Positions 34,813 through 43,183 of a DNA stretch of 64,000 nt are shown here, one piece after another. The translations under genes and the position numbers were made by a program. Positions within the stretch are counted from its first letter, which is position 1. Each line of letters starts with the position of its first letter. The notes beneath the pieces were generated by a model. It was not told the origin of the DNA. It saw only the letters and a program-made list of their open reading frames with translations, and did no database searches. The stretch covers positions 62,001-126,000 of the forward strand of contig MTEI01000005.1 of NCBI GenBank assembly GCA_002083775.1. Reading direction: 5' to 3'. This stretch comes from Rhodoferax ferrireducens (lineage in GTDB: Bacteria > Pseudomonadota > Gammaproteobacteria > Burkholderiales > Burkholderiaceae_C).

Positions 34813-36185
34813 ACCAACTCCAACTGTTCCTCCCCTGCGCCGCGGGCGTGGAAGACTATCTGGCCCCCGAGGTGCTGCGCATCACTGGCTTGCCGCCGGG
34901 CTGCATCACCAAGCAGCGCGGTGGCGTGGCGGTGCGCACCTCGTTTTCGCAGGCGATGTTGCTCAACCTGTACAGCCGCCTGGCGCAGCGCGTGCTGGTG
35001 CTGCTGAGCTACACCGAATACCGCAGCGAGCAGGACCTGTACCGCGCCGCTTCCGAGGTGACTTGGGAGCGCTGGTTCACCCCGCGCGAATCGATCAAGG
35101 TCGAAATCACCGCCCAGCACAGCCCGCTCAACAGCTTGAACTTTGCCGCGCTCAAGATCAAGGACGCCGTATGTGACCGCTTTCGCACCGTGGCGAGTGG
35201 CGTGCGCCCGGATGTCAACACCCAGTGGCCGGACGCGCGCATCTACGCCCACCTGACCACCGACAGCTGCTCGCTGTACATCGACACCTCGGGCGAGCCG
35301 CTGTTCAAGCGTGGCTGGCGCGAAGACAAGGGCGACGCGCCGCTGAAGGAAACCCTGGCCGCCGCGATGATCGCTGCCAGCGGCTGGCTCGACGGTGAAG
35401 GCGACCTGCAGCCGCTGTATGACCCGTGTTGCGGCAGCGGCACCATCCTGATTGAAGCCGCGCAAATGGCTTGCAACATGCCCGCTGGTGGCCAGCGGCG
35501 GTTTGCTTTTGAGAAATACCTGCCGTTTCGCAAAGCGGACTGGGACGCTATGAAGATGGAAGCTTCAGACGCAGTAGCCATGCCGGATGTAGGTCAAAAA
35601 CCCATTATTTTCGGCAGCGATGTGGCCCACCGCATGGTTGACTTCGCGCAGCGCAACGCCGAGCGCGCCGGTGTGGCGGGCGTGATCGAATTCCGTGGGG
35701 GTGACGCGCTGCAGCGTTTGCCGCCGGTGGATGTAAGCCAGACCGGCGGCGGCGTCATGATCCTGAACCCGCCGTATGGCGAGCGCATTGAGGTGGCGGG
35801 CGTGGCGGGTGCTGGTCGCATGCCACGTAAACCCTTACATGCCAAATCGACCGCTAGCCCTTATTCAGAAAGGGCTAGAAGCTATGAGGACGATAGTGAC
35901 AGCGCAGTCGATAGCGGCGAACAGCAAGGCCGTTTTGGCGCGCGTGAATTGCCACAGATGGACAACGGCGGCGACTTCTTTAGCCAGCTGGCCACCCACT
36001 GGAAGAAAAACTACCCCGGTTGGACCGCCTGGATGCTCACCCCCGATCTGAAGCTACCCGGCAAAATGCGCTTGAAAGAATCGCGCCGCGTGCCGATGTG
36101 GAACGGCCCCATCGAATGCCGCCTGTTTCGTTTTGACATGGTGACCGGCTCCGCGCGGGAGCGCAGCGCCAAGCCCGCGCCGTGA
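34809..36185 (+). CDS. THUMP-domain class I methyltransferase (RlmL N-terminal-type)
   Basis: A 458-residue RNA methyltransferase resembling the N-terminal half of E. coli RlmL, which makes N2-methylguanosine in 23S rRNA. The THUMP region (about residues 1-155) precedes a SAM-binding domain with DPCCGSGTILIEAAQMACNMP and the catalytic NPPYGERIE. GTG at 34809 overlaps the rpoN stop and has AAGGA upstream. Two dispersed elements add residues near 247-266 and 345-363; the second lies right after the NPPY motif. The C-terminal RlmK-type domain is absent. Confidence 0.87.
   Translation: MNQLQLFLPCAAGVEDYLAPEVLRITGLPPGCITKQRGGVAVRTSFSQAMLLNLYSRLAQRVLVLLSYTEYRSEQDLYRAASEVTWERWFTPRESIKVEITAQHSPLNSLNFAALKIKDAVCDRFRTVASGVRPDVNTQWPDARIYAHLTTDSCSLYIDTSGEPLFKRGWREDKGDAPLKETLAAAMIAASGWLDGEGDLQPLYDPCCGSGTILIEAAQMACNMPAGGQRRFAFEKYLPFRKADWDAMKMEASDAVAMPDVGQKPIIFGSDVAHRMVDFAQRNAERAGVAGVIEFRGGDALQRLPPVDVSQTGGGVMILNPPYGERIEVAGVAGAGRMPRKPLHAKSTASPYSERARSYEDDSDSAVDSGEQQGRFGARELPQMDNGGDFFSQLATHWKKNYPGWTAWMLTPDLKLPGKMRLKESRRVPMWNGPIECRLFRFDMVTGSARERSAKPAP
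35547..35606 (+). repeat. Dispersed palindromic element, first copy inside the rRNA methyltransferase gene
   Basis: It contains GCTATGAAGATGGAAGCTTC then AGACGCAGTAGCC and AGGTCAAAAA. It shares ACGCAGTAGC and the AGG-C-AAAA tail with the leuS copy. Degenerate but recognisable; in frame. Confidence 0.55.
35841..35895 (-). repeat. Dispersed palindromic element, second copy inside the rRNA methyltransferase gene
   Basis: Arms CTAGCCCTT (35854-35862) and AAGGGCTAG (35870-35878) form a 9-bp stem with a 7-base loop. On the minus strand ATAGCTTCTAGCCC and GGGCTAGCGG match the family. It is in frame without a stop. Confidence 0.85.
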
Positions 36186-36613
36186 CACGGTCCCCCTCAG
36201 CGGTGGTCCTGGACACCAACATCGTCCTGGACCTGTTTCTCTTTTGCGACCCGGCCACACCGCCCTTGCAGCGCGCCATGGATCAGGGCCAACTGCATTG
36301 GATTGCCACCGCGCCCATGCGCGAGGAGCTGGCGCGGGTGCTTAGCTATCCCTACATTGTGAAAAGCATCCAGCATCACGCGGTGTCCGCAGCGCAGGTG
36401 CTGGCAGCCTTTGACGCCCAGGCGCGCATCGTGCCCGTGGCGCCCAAGGCCAGCGTCACCTGCAAAGACCCTGACGACCAGAAGTTCATCGACCTGGCCG
36501 TGACCCACCGGGCCACGCTGCTGAGCAAGGATAAAGCCGTGCTTTGTATGAAAAAACGGCTTCTAGCCATTGATGTAAAAGCGTCTAAAGCTATGGATAG
36601 CATAGCTGTTTGA
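36182..36613 (+). CDS. PIN-domain protein (putative ribonuclease)
   Basis: A 143-residue PIN-domain protein of the PilT N-terminal type, with acidic residues expected to bind metal: VVLDTNIVLD at the start, REELARVL (Glu) and CKDPDDQKFIDLA near residue 99. Such proteins are often toxins, but no antitoxin gene is adjacent; other members act in RNA processing. The GTG start overlaps the preceding stop by 4 bp. The last 20 or so residues (RLLAIDVKASKAMDSIAV) are encoded by a dispersed element and look unlike any PIN C-terminus. Confidence 0.78.
   Translation: MTRSPSAVVLDTNIVLDLFLFCDPATPPLQRAMDQGQLHWIATAPMREELARVLSYPYIVKSIQHHAVSAAQVLAAFDAQARIVPVAPKASVTCKDPDDQKFIDLAVTHRATLLSKDKAVLCMKKRLLAIDVKASKAMDSIAV
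36548..36607 (-). repeat. Dispersed palindromic element at the 3' end of the PIN gene
   Basis: On the minus strand it contains ATAGCTTTAGACGCTTTTAC, then ATCAATGGCTAGAAGCCG and a T-run, matching the family order of blocks. It supplies the C-terminal coding sequence up to two codons before the stop. Confidence 0.65.
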
Positions 36614-36668
36614 CTCCCGTATCTGCCCGGCGGACAATACGGGTTGCTTCATATTTTCTTTTTCAACC

Positions 36669-37472
36669 ATGACCACTGAACCCACCCCAACCGCGCCAGA
36701 CGGCACCCTTGGCGTTGAGCAATTCGACGAACTCGACACCATCCTCGACGACATGCGCACCCGCGACGACGAGATCCCGCAGTGGGAGTTTTGCGAGGGG
36801 TTCATGGCCGCGCTGGTCTGCTGCCGCCGCAAACTGGTGCCCGCAGAATACCTACCGGTGTTGCTGGGCTTTGACCCGGCGGGCGCCTGCGGCTCTGCCT
36901 TGTTTGCCGACACCGAGCAGTTTGAGCGCTTCATGGCGCTTTGGAACCAGCGCTGGAGCGAAGTGGCTGCTGCGCTCAGCATCCCCATCGAAGCGCTCGA
37001 CGACGACCGCGCCTACCAGCCTGAGGTGATGGACGTGCGCGGCGCCATTGCTGCCCTGACCCCCGAGCAGCGCGCCGAGATGGGTGATGCTCCCGTGCCG
37101 TCGTTTGGCCAAATCTGGGCGATTGGTTTCATGTACGCAGTTGAAAACTGGCCCGAAGAGTGGGAGCCGCCGCGTGACCGCGAGGTCGCCAAAGTGATCA
37201 ACGGCGCGCTGGAATGCATCGTGACCCTGACCGAAGACGACACCGAGGAGCCCACCATCGGCGCGTTTGAGGGCGACGGCGTGCCCACCATGAGCGAGCA
37301 GCGCCTCAACGACTTTGCCGATGCATTGTGGGCGGTGTATGACCTGCACGAAGTCTGGCGCCAGATCGGCCCGCGCGTGGAAACTGTGTTCCGCGTAGAA
37401 ACCCCCGGCCGCAACGACCTGTGCTCGTGCGGTAGCGGCAAGAAATACAAGAAGTGCTGCGGGGCCAACTGA
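36669..37472 (+). CDS. YecA/UPF0149-family protein with SEC-C zinc motif
   Basis: A 267-residue protein. The N-terminal UPF0149 (YecA/YgfB) helical domain spans about residues 18-220 (EFCEGFMAALVCCRRKLVP, IWAIGFMYAVENWPEEW). It ends in a SEC-C zinc-binding motif, RNDLCSCGSGKKYKKCCGAN. The C-terminal motif is shared with SecA and often mediates protein or ribosome contacts. The precise function is not established. The nearest gene downstream is convergent. Confidence 0.85.
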   Translation: MTTEPTPTAPDGTLGVEQFDELDTILDDMRTRDDEIPQWEFCEGFMAALVCCRRKLVPAEYLPVLLGFDPAGACGSALFADTEQFERFMALWNQRWSEVAAALSIPIEALDDDRAYQPEVMDVRGAIAALTPEQRAEMGDAPVPSFGQIWAIGFMYAVENWPEEWEPPRDREVAKVINGALECIVTLTEDDTEEPTIGAFEGDGVPTMSEQRLNDFADALWAVYDLHEVWRQIGPRVETVFRVETPGRNDLCSCGSGKKYKKCCGAN

Positions 37473-37475
37473 ACG

Positions 37476-38198
37476 CTACCACGGCAGCACTTCCCCGTCA
37501 TAGCTGAAGAAGCCGCCCGAGTCCTCCGGCTTCAGGGCGGCGATGGTCGCTAATAGCTCAGCAGCGGCCACGTCGGGCTGGCGCACCGTCAGGCCGGTTT
37601 TGGCAAACGGTTTCGATAGGGCGCTGTGCACTGTGCCCGGATGCAGCGCCACACAGATGGCTTGCGGCACTCGCCGCCGTAACTCAATCGCCGCCGTGTG
37701 CACCAGTTGGTTCAGCGCCGCCTTGCTGGCGCGGTAGCTGTACCAGCCGCCCAGCCGGTTGTCGCCAATGCTGCCTACCTTGGCCGACAGCGTGGCAAAC
37801 ACCGGTGTGCCTTGGCGCGGCAGCAGCGGCAAAAAGTGTTTCATCAGCAGCGCCGGGCCAATGGCATTGATGGCAAAGACCAGCGCCATTTGCGCCGCAT
37901 CCAGCTGCGCCCAGCTTTTTTCGGGCTGGTGCGTGGGGGTGTGCAGCATGCCGGTGGCATCGACGATCAGGTTCAATACCCGCCCGTGCTCGGCCAGCAG
38001 GGTTTTCACGTGCTGCGCGGCAGCAGCGATGCTGGCCTCGTCGAGCAGATCCAGCGGCGGGGTGCTGCGGCGCGACAGGCCCAGCGTCATGGCGTAGCGC
38101 GGGTCCGCCTGCAGCTGTGCCAGCAGCGCCGCACCGATACCACCGCTGGCACCGATGACCAATGAAAAAGCACTGCAGCCATTGTCGGTATTGATCAC
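37476..38198 (-). CDS. Short-chain dehydrogenase/reductase
   Basis: A 240-residue SDR-family oxidoreductase. The Rossmann motif is SLVIGASGGIGAALL and the catalytic Tyr-Lys pair lies in YSYRASKAALNQLV near residues 154-158, with Ser (ATLSAKVG) before it. The substrate is unknown; the sequence is like CsgA-type SDRs. The start is GTG at 38198, four bases after the stop of the upstream hydrolase, so the two are probably co-transcribed. Confidence 0.85.
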   Translation of the reverse strand: MINTDNGCSAFSLVIGASGGIGAALLAQLQADPRYAMTLGLSRRSTPPLDLLDEASIAAAAQHVKTLLAEHGRVLNLIVDATGMLHTPTHQPEKSWAQLDAAQMALVFAINAIGPALLMKHFLPLLPRQGTPVFATLSAKVGSIGDNRLGGWYSYRASKAALNQLVHTAAIELRRRVPQAICVALHPGTVHSALSKPFAKTGLTVRQPDVAAAELLATIAALKPEDSGGFFSYDGEVLPW

Positions 38199-38202
38199 GT
38201 TG

Positions 38203-39174
38203 CTATGAAAAGGATGTCAGTAATTCGCCGGCGGTCTCAGTGGGCAACTCTTCGGGGATGAAGTGCCCGGCACTCAAAGTGGTGCCAGTGACTTGCCTTG
38301 CACACTGCTCCCGCCACAGCGCCAGCGGGTCAAACAGCCGGTGCACCACACCGCGCTCGCCCCACAGAACCCGTGTGTCGCAGGCGATTTTTTGCCCCGC
38401 CGCGCGGCTGGCGCGGTCGTGTTCCAGGTCGATGCTGGCGCTGGCGCGGTAGTCTTCACACATGGCGTGGATGGTTTCCGGCTGGATGAAGCAGCGTTCG
38501 TATTCAGCCAGTGCGGCTGGTTCAATGTGCCCCATGCCGCCAGTGCCCCAGCCGCCCAGCTTGTGGTGCAGGTAGGCCAGCGCGGCAGCGGGTGTGGCGC
38601 CAATCATCTGCTCGGGCAGCGGCGCGGGCTGGATCAGGTGAAACCAGTGGTAATAGGCTTGGGCAAACTGGAAGTAGCGGTTGGCAACCCCGGCCGAAGC
38701 AGGTGCGGCGCCGTCCGGCGAGTCAGCGCTGTGGCCCCAGTTGCCGTCGTACATGTCCAGCGTGGGCGCGATGTCGATCAGGCACAGCTTGTTCACCCGC
38801 GCCGGGTGGTCCAGCGCCATCCGGTGTGCCACGCGGCCTCCCCGGTCGTGGCCTACCAAGCCAAACTGCCCCACACCCAGCGCATCCATGATCGCAATCA
38901 TGTCTTGGCCCATGCTGTGCTTGCTGTAGTTGCTATGTTTATCAGAGTCTGGCGGTTTGCCTGAGTCGCCATAACCGCGCAGGTCAGGCATCACCAGGTA
39001 GAAGTGATTCACCAGCTTTTGCGCCACCCGGTGCCACATCACATGGCTTTGCGGAAAACCGTGCAGCAGCAACAGCGTCGGGCGGTGGCCCACGGCGCCG
39101 TGCGAGACGCGGGCAAAAATGGTCGTGCCGTTGACGTCAAAGTGTCGCGTCTCGAAATCTTCAAACCAGTTCAT
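38203..39174 (-). CDS. Alpha/beta hydrolase, haloacetate dehalogenase-like
   Basis: A 323-residue alpha/beta hydrolase. LLLLHGFPQSHVMWHRVA holds the oxyanion hole, the nucleophile is Asp in LVGHDRGGRVAHRMALDHP, and the catalytic His lies in SAGHFIPEE. An Asp nucleophile in GHDRGGR together with RGYGDSGKP points to fluoroacetate/haloacetate dehalogenases or epoxide hydrolases. The real substrate may not be halogenated. It follows the NTF2-like gene by 14 bp and precedes the SDR. Confidence 0.8.
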   Translation of the reverse strand: MNWFEDFETRHFDVNGTTIFARVSHGAVGHRPTLLLLHGFPQSHVMWHRVAQKLVNHFYLVMPDLRGYGDSGKPPDSDKHSNYSKHSMGQDMIAIMDALGVGQFGLVGHDRGGRVAHRMALDHPARVNKLCLIDIAPTLDMYDGNWGHSADSPDGAAPASAGVANRYFQFAQAYYHWFHLIQPAPLPEQMIGATPAAALAYLHHKLGGWGTGGMGHIEPAALAEYERCFIQPETIHAMCEDYRASASIDLEHDRASRAAGQKIACDTRVLWGERGVVHRLFDPLALWREQCARQVTGTTLSAGHFIPEELPTETAGELLTSFS

Positions 39175-39188
39175 ACGGTACTTCTCGG

Positions 39189-39677
39189 TCAGGAGTTTTT
39201 GGCCAGATAGCGGTCCAGTGCGGCGCGGGTTTGCTTGCGCACCTGCTTGTTGAAAAACGGTGCCCAGCCCAGCACCCAGCCGCCCAGGCCCAGCGCCTGA
39301 CGCGACCAGCGCCAGAAGTCGAACTGGTCGCGGTGGCTGGCAATAAGCCCTTCGGGGGTGAAGGTGAAGTCCGCCTCGATGATGTTGTGCACCTGCCGCC
39401 GGGTGGCGCTAAAGGCGTAGCGCGCCTCCCAGTGCACGTGGCCGGTGGTGTCGTTGGCCTGCAGGTTGTTGAAGTCCAGCCGCCAGTCTTGCTTGCCATT
39501 GCCGCGCGCGGCGTTGCACAGCATGTGCCACATGGCGGCAATCTCGTGCTGCCCCTGGAGCGAAAAGGCCGGGTCGTCAAAGCTGGCGTTCAGGCTGTAG
39601 CAGCTGCCCATGGCATCGGCGTCGAGTGCGGCAAAGGCGGTGTAAAAGCGGGTCAGGGTTTGGGCGTTGGGGTGCAT
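39189..39677 (-). CDS. NTF2-like (SnoaL-type) domain protein
   Basis: A 162-residue protein with the cone-shaped NTF2 fold (HPNAQTLTRFYTAFAALDADAMGSCY, DFNNLQANDTTGHVHWEARY, ASHRDQFDFWRWSRQALG). Members are isomerases, hydrolases or ligand binders; no catalytic set can be named. It sits 14 bp upstream of the haloacetate-dehalogenase-like gene in the same direction and probably in the same transcript. Confidence 0.75.
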   Translation of the reverse strand: MHPNAQTLTRFYTAFAALDADAMGSCYSLNASFDDPAFSLQGQHEIAAMWHMLCNAARGNGKQDWRLDFNNLQANDTTGHVHWEARYAFSATRRQVHNIIEADFTFTPEGLIASHRDQFDFWRWSRQALGLGGWVLGWAPFFNKQVRKQTRAALDRYLAKNS

Positions 39678-39759
39678 GGTGGCTTGGGTCAGGGGGTGCG
39701 TGATTTTCAGCGAATCTTCAAAATCCTTGGGTCCGACACCGCTGCCGTGCGTGCCGAGT

Positions 39760-41025
39760 TCACGCCAGCCACTGCTGCAGCTGTTGCGTGACCTTCGGGC
39801 TGCTGAGCAATTGCATGTGGTGGGTGCGGTAAAGAATCATCTGGTGCGCCGGGGCAAAGTGTAGGCAACGCGCCGGGTCGTCGTGCTGACCCAGTGCACT
39901 TTGCAGCGGCACCAGCCCGTCGCCTAGCAGCCGGTCCGCCAGCGGACCCCGTTGCGGGGTGGCGGTGGCAGCCACGGTAAAACAGGCCACGCCGTCGGGC
40001 AGGGGAACGCTCTGGCGGCTGTCGGGTTTGCGGCGAAAGCGGTCATGGCCCTGCCAGTCCACGTCCAGCAGGTGGCCGTAGCGCAGGTCGGTCACCCCGG
40101 CGCTGCGCAGCTGGCCCAGCTTGGCAAACGGGCGGCTGTAGGGTGTGCTGCCCAGAATTTCATCGACCCAGTTGCCTGCACGCTCCAGCGGCGCGCCGTG
40201 GTGTGGCGTGCCCAGGAAAGCGATTTTTTTGACCTTTTGGGGCCAGGCCAGTCCGTCTTGCCGGGCATAAAACAGCGCGCTGCGGATCAGCAGCCCGCCC
40301 ATGCTGTGCGCCAGCACGGTGATATCGGTCAGCGCCGCGGGCCAGCGCTGCACCAGGTTTTCCAGTTGCAGCGCCAGTTCGCGTCCGTTTTGCGACACAT
40401 GTAGGCCGGTGTTGTACCGTAGGTAGATCGGGGTGTAGCCCAGCGTGCTGGCCAGGGCGCTGGCATGGTTGACGGGCTGCTCCTGGTGCTGGGTGGTCCA
40501 TTGCAGGTCGTTCATGCACAGGCCGTGGATCACCAGCAACAGCTTCGGCGTGGCGTTGGGGATCTGCTGGTCAAGTGCCAAATTGGCCTCCAGCCCTTTA
40601 TTCGTCTGGGCTGATAGCTCCTTAAACAAGAGTATCATGGGCAAGGCCAGCGGGTTGCTGTTGGCGGCCAGCCGGTCACCCATCACGCCATTGAAGGCAG
40701 CGATCACCGCCAGCCGCTCGGGCGAGGCATCACCCTGGCCCTCCAAACGCTGCAGCAGCGGCTCCAGCCGGATCAGGGCGCTGTCCATCCCGCGCCCGAT
40801 CAGCTCGGTCACGCCGTGGATGCTCTGGTACACCAGCCTGGTCAGGCCGCGCGCCTGCTCGGGGGTGGCGCCGCTGGGTGCGCCCAGCGTGCGCCACACG
40901 GACTGGTGCACGCCCTCGCTGATGCGGGTGATGGCCTGGGTGGCCTGCGTGGCCAGCAGTGCGGCCGCGCGCAGATCAGAGGCGCGCAGATGGTGGGCAA
41001 AGCGTTTGGGGTTGGCGGAAGTCAT
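39760..41025 (-). CDS. PGAP1/lipase-like alpha/beta hydrolase
   Basis: A 421-residue protein. The first 150 residues are helical. The rest is an alpha/beta hydrolase with LLLVIHGLCMNDLQW, the nucleophile serine in VLAHSMGGLLIRSALFYAR, FLGTPHHGAPLERAG and a late His (FAPAHQMILYRTHH). It resembles PGAP1-like or lipase-class esterases; substrate unknown. No signal peptide is seen. Residues about 129-152 derive from a dispersed element. It is the first gene of a minus-strand group that includes the two following genes and the SDR. Confidence 0.75.
   Translation of the reverse strand: MTSANPKRFAHHLRASDLRAAALLATQATQAITRISEGVHQSVWRTLGAPSGATPEQARGLTRLVYQSIHGVTELIGRGMDSALIRLEPLLQRLEGQGDASPERLAVIAAFNGVMGDRLAANSNPLALPMILLFKELSAQTNKGLEANLALDQQIPNATPKLLLVIHGLCMNDLQWTTQHQEQPVNHASALASTLGYTPIYLRYNTGLHVSQNGRELALQLENLVQRWPAALTDITVLAHSMGGLLIRSALFYARQDGLAWPQKVKKIAFLGTPHHGAPLERAGNWVDEILGSTPYSRPFAKLGQLRSAGVTDLRYGHLLDVDWQGHDRFRRKPDSRQSVPLPDGVACFTVAATATPQRGPLADRLLGDGLVPLQSALGQHDDPARCLHFAPAHQMILYRTHHMQLLSSPKVTQQLQQWLA
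40572..40640 (-). repeat. Dispersed palindromic element, copy inside the lipase-like gene
   Basis: The minus strand reads GAGCTATCAGCCC then ATAAAGGGCTGGAGGCC and AATTTGG. CAGCCC (40591-40596) pairs with GGGCTG (40608-40613). It is in frame on the coding strand and has the same orientation as the gene. Confidence 0.75.
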
Positions 41026-41064
41026 GCGCCATTGTGGCCGCCTCTGACACGTTGCGCCAGCGCC

Positions 41065-41541
41065 TCACTGCACCGGCAACGCTAGGGACCGCTTGACTTC
41101 CTTGAGCGAAAAGCTGGTCGAGATCTCACGCACGCCGGGCAGTGCGCGGATCTGCGTGCGGGCAAATTCGGCAAACGCCGCCAGGTCCACCCCCACCACC
41201 TCCAGCTGGTAGTCGTAACGGCCCGACAGGTTGTGGCACGACAGCACCTGCGGCAACGCCACCACCGCCCGCTCGAACGACTCGGCGGCCTGTGGGGTGT
41301 GGTTTTCCATCTGCAGGTGCACAAAACCGGTCACCCCATAGCCCAGCTTCTGGCGGCTCAGGCGCGCGTGGTAGCCCTCAATCACGCCCGCATCCTCCAG
41401 GTTCTTGATGCGCCGCCAGCACGGTGAGGCTGACAGCGACACCCGCTCGGCCAGTTCCCCTACGGTGGCGCGGCCGTCTTGTTGTAGCGCGGTCAGCAGT
41501 TGGCGGTCTACGGCATCAAACGGCTTGTCTTGGCTGGGCAT
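41065..41541 (-). CDS. Lrp/AsnC-family transcriptional regulator
   Basis: A 158-residue Lrp-type regulator. A winged helix (about residues 8-65: AVDRQLLTALQQDGRATVGELAERV and SPCWRRIKNLEDAGVI) is followed by the RAM ligand domain. It diverges from methionine gamma-lyase across 237 bp that contain two inverted repeats, the classic layout for control by a sulfur or other amino acid. Its closest functional analogues are MdeR/BkdR-like regulators, by context only. Confidence 0.88.
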   Translation of the reverse strand: MPSQDKPFDAVDRQLLTALQQDGRATVGELAERVSLSASPCWRRIKNLEDAGVIEGYHARLSRQKLGYGVTGFVHLQMENHTPQAAESFERAVVALPQVLSCHNLSGRYDYQLEVVGVDLAAFAEFARTQIRALPGVREISTSFSLKEVKRSLALPVQ

Positions 41542-41579
41542 GATTCACCTTAAAAAAGAGCGATTGGCAGAATAGTTTT

Positions 41580-41687
41580 CCAAATTTACCGCATTCAGCC
41601 TGAAATTTGGGGAAAAGTCACCCGCTCAATCGATTCAAAATTCTGCAGCAATTCCGCCACCCGTCATTGCCAAGTTACTCAACTTGG
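41580..41687. promoter_or_regulatory. Two inverted repeats in the Lrp-regulator/mdeA divergent region
   Basis: CCAAATTT (41580-41587) and AAATTTGG (41603-41610) form an 8-bp inverted repeat spaced by 15 bp. CCAAGTT (41670-41676) and AACTTGG (41681-41687) form a 7-bp repeat spaced by 4 bp. Both begin with CCAA and lie in the only control region for the two genes, so they are good operator candidates for the Lrp-type regulator. Confidence 0.5.
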
Positions 41688-41778
41688 ATGATGAAATATG
41701 CGTCAGGGCGGGTCACAGCTGAGCATGCGGGCACAACAAGCCGCCCATTCACATTAACCCAGTTTTTGAAAGCCAAGC

Positions 41779-42984
41779 ATGAGCCACACCCCCAAGTCCA
41801 GCGGATTCAGCACCCGCGCCATCCATCATGGTTACAACCCAGCCGACCACCACGGCGCGCTGGTGCCGCCCATCTACACCTCCGCCACTTACGCGTTCCC
41901 CGACGCCGCCTATGGCGGGCGCTGTTTTGCCGGAACCGAATCCGGTTACTTCTACAGCCGCGTTGGCAACCCCACGTTGAACCTGCTGGAGGACCGACTG
42001 GCCAGCCTGGAAGAAGGCGCGGGTGCGGTGGTGTTTGGCTCGGGCATGGGCGCCATCAGCGCCACACTCTGGTCCATGTTGCAGCAGGGTGATGAGGTGC
42101 TGGCAGATCTGACGCTGTACGGCTGCACTTTTTCGCTGCTGAACCACGGCCTGACGCACTTTGGTGTGACCGTGCGGCATGTCGATATGACCGACTTGCA
42201 AGCGCTGGCCCAGGCCATCGGCCCGGCCACCCGGGTGATTTATTTCGAGACCCCGGCCAACCCCAACATGCGCCTGATCGACATTGCAGCGGTCTCAAAC
42301 ATCGCGCACCAAGCGGGTGTCAAAGTGGTGGTCGATAACACCTATTGCACACCCTACCTGCAGCGCCCGTTGAAGCTAGGCGCCGATGTCAGTGTGCATT
42401 CGGTCACCAAATACCTGGGCGGCCATGGTGACCTGATGGCCGGTGCTGCCATCTTTGCCGACCCCGAGCTGGCCCTGCGCGTGCGGGTGTTCGGCCTGAA
42501 AGACATGACCGGCGCGGTGATGTCATCGCAAGACGCGCACCTGGTCATGCGTGGGCTGAAGACGCTGACCCTGCGCATGGACCGGCACTGCCAGAGCGCG
42601 CAAAAAGTAGCCGAACTACTGCATAACCACCCGGCCACAGAGCGGGTGTACTTTCCTGGTCTGCCAGATTTTCCGCAGCATGAGCTGGCCAAACGGCAAA
42701 TGAGCCAGTTTGGCGGCATGGTGGCGTTTGAGCTGCGCGGTGGTATGGCCGCAGGAATCCGCTTCATGGACGCGCTGCAACTCGTTACCCGTGCGGTAAG
42801 CCTGGGTGACGCCGAAACCCTGGCCCAGCACCCGGCCAGCATGACCCACGCCACCTACACCCCCGAGGAGCGCGCCGTGCACGGCATCAGCGAAGGGCTA
42901 GTGCGCCTATCCGTCGGGCTGGAAGACCCGCAGGACATCCTTGCCGACATCGCGCAGGCGCTGGAGAAGGCCGGGCGCGGTTGA
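41779..42984 (+). CDS. mdeA: Methionine gamma-lyase
   Basis: A 401-residue PLP enzyme of the Cys/Met metabolism family. It should split methionine into methanethiol, 2-oxobutyrate and ammonia. Key residues match the well-studied Pseudomonas enzyme by number: Tyr114 and Cys116 in LYGCTFSLL, and the PLP lysine Lys211 in SVTKYLGGHGD. Cys116 is the main marker separating methionine gamma-lyase from cystathionine lyases, which usually have another residue there. AGCCAAGC precedes the ATG. The gene diverges from an Lrp-type regulator. Confidence 0.9.
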   Translation: MSHTPKSSGFSTRAIHHGYNPADHHGALVPPIYTSATYAFPDAAYGGRCFAGTESGYFYSRVGNPTLNLLEDRLASLEEGAGAVVFGSGMGAISATLWSMLQQGDEVLADLTLYGCTFSLLNHGLTHFGVTVRHVDMTDLQALAQAIGPATRVIYFETPANPNMRLIDIAAVSNIAHQAGVKVVVDNTYCTPYLQRPLKLGADVSVHSVTKYLGGHGDLMAGAAIFADPELALRVRVFGLKDMTGAVMSSQDAHLVMRGLKTLTLRMDRHCQSAQKVAELLHNHPATERVYFPGLPDFPQHELAKRQMSQFGGMVAFELRGGMAAGIRFMDALQLVTRAVSLGDAETLAQHPASMTHATYTPEERAVHGISEGLVRLSVGLEDPQDILADIAQALEKAGRG

Positions 42985-43183
42985 CATCAAACCGCAATTG
43001 GGCGTGAGCGGCTTGTCAGGGCTGAGCGGCGCTGAAGCGGGAACGAGCCAGCAAGGGACATTGCGCAACCGCAAAAAAGGTCAGGCTTGCAAGCGATCTG
43101 CGGCAAAATGTCAGGAATCAGACAGGGTTCTTTCCTATTCGGCCAAAAATAAACAGTCGGCCGCACCCCACCAGGAGCCACAG

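Noticed and set aside
42893..42910. AAGGGCTAGTGCGCCTAT in mdeA looks like the right arm of the dispersed element
   Set aside because: It encodes conserved residues of methionine gamma-lyase (SEGLVRLSVGLED), no left arm is present and the gene has normal length there.
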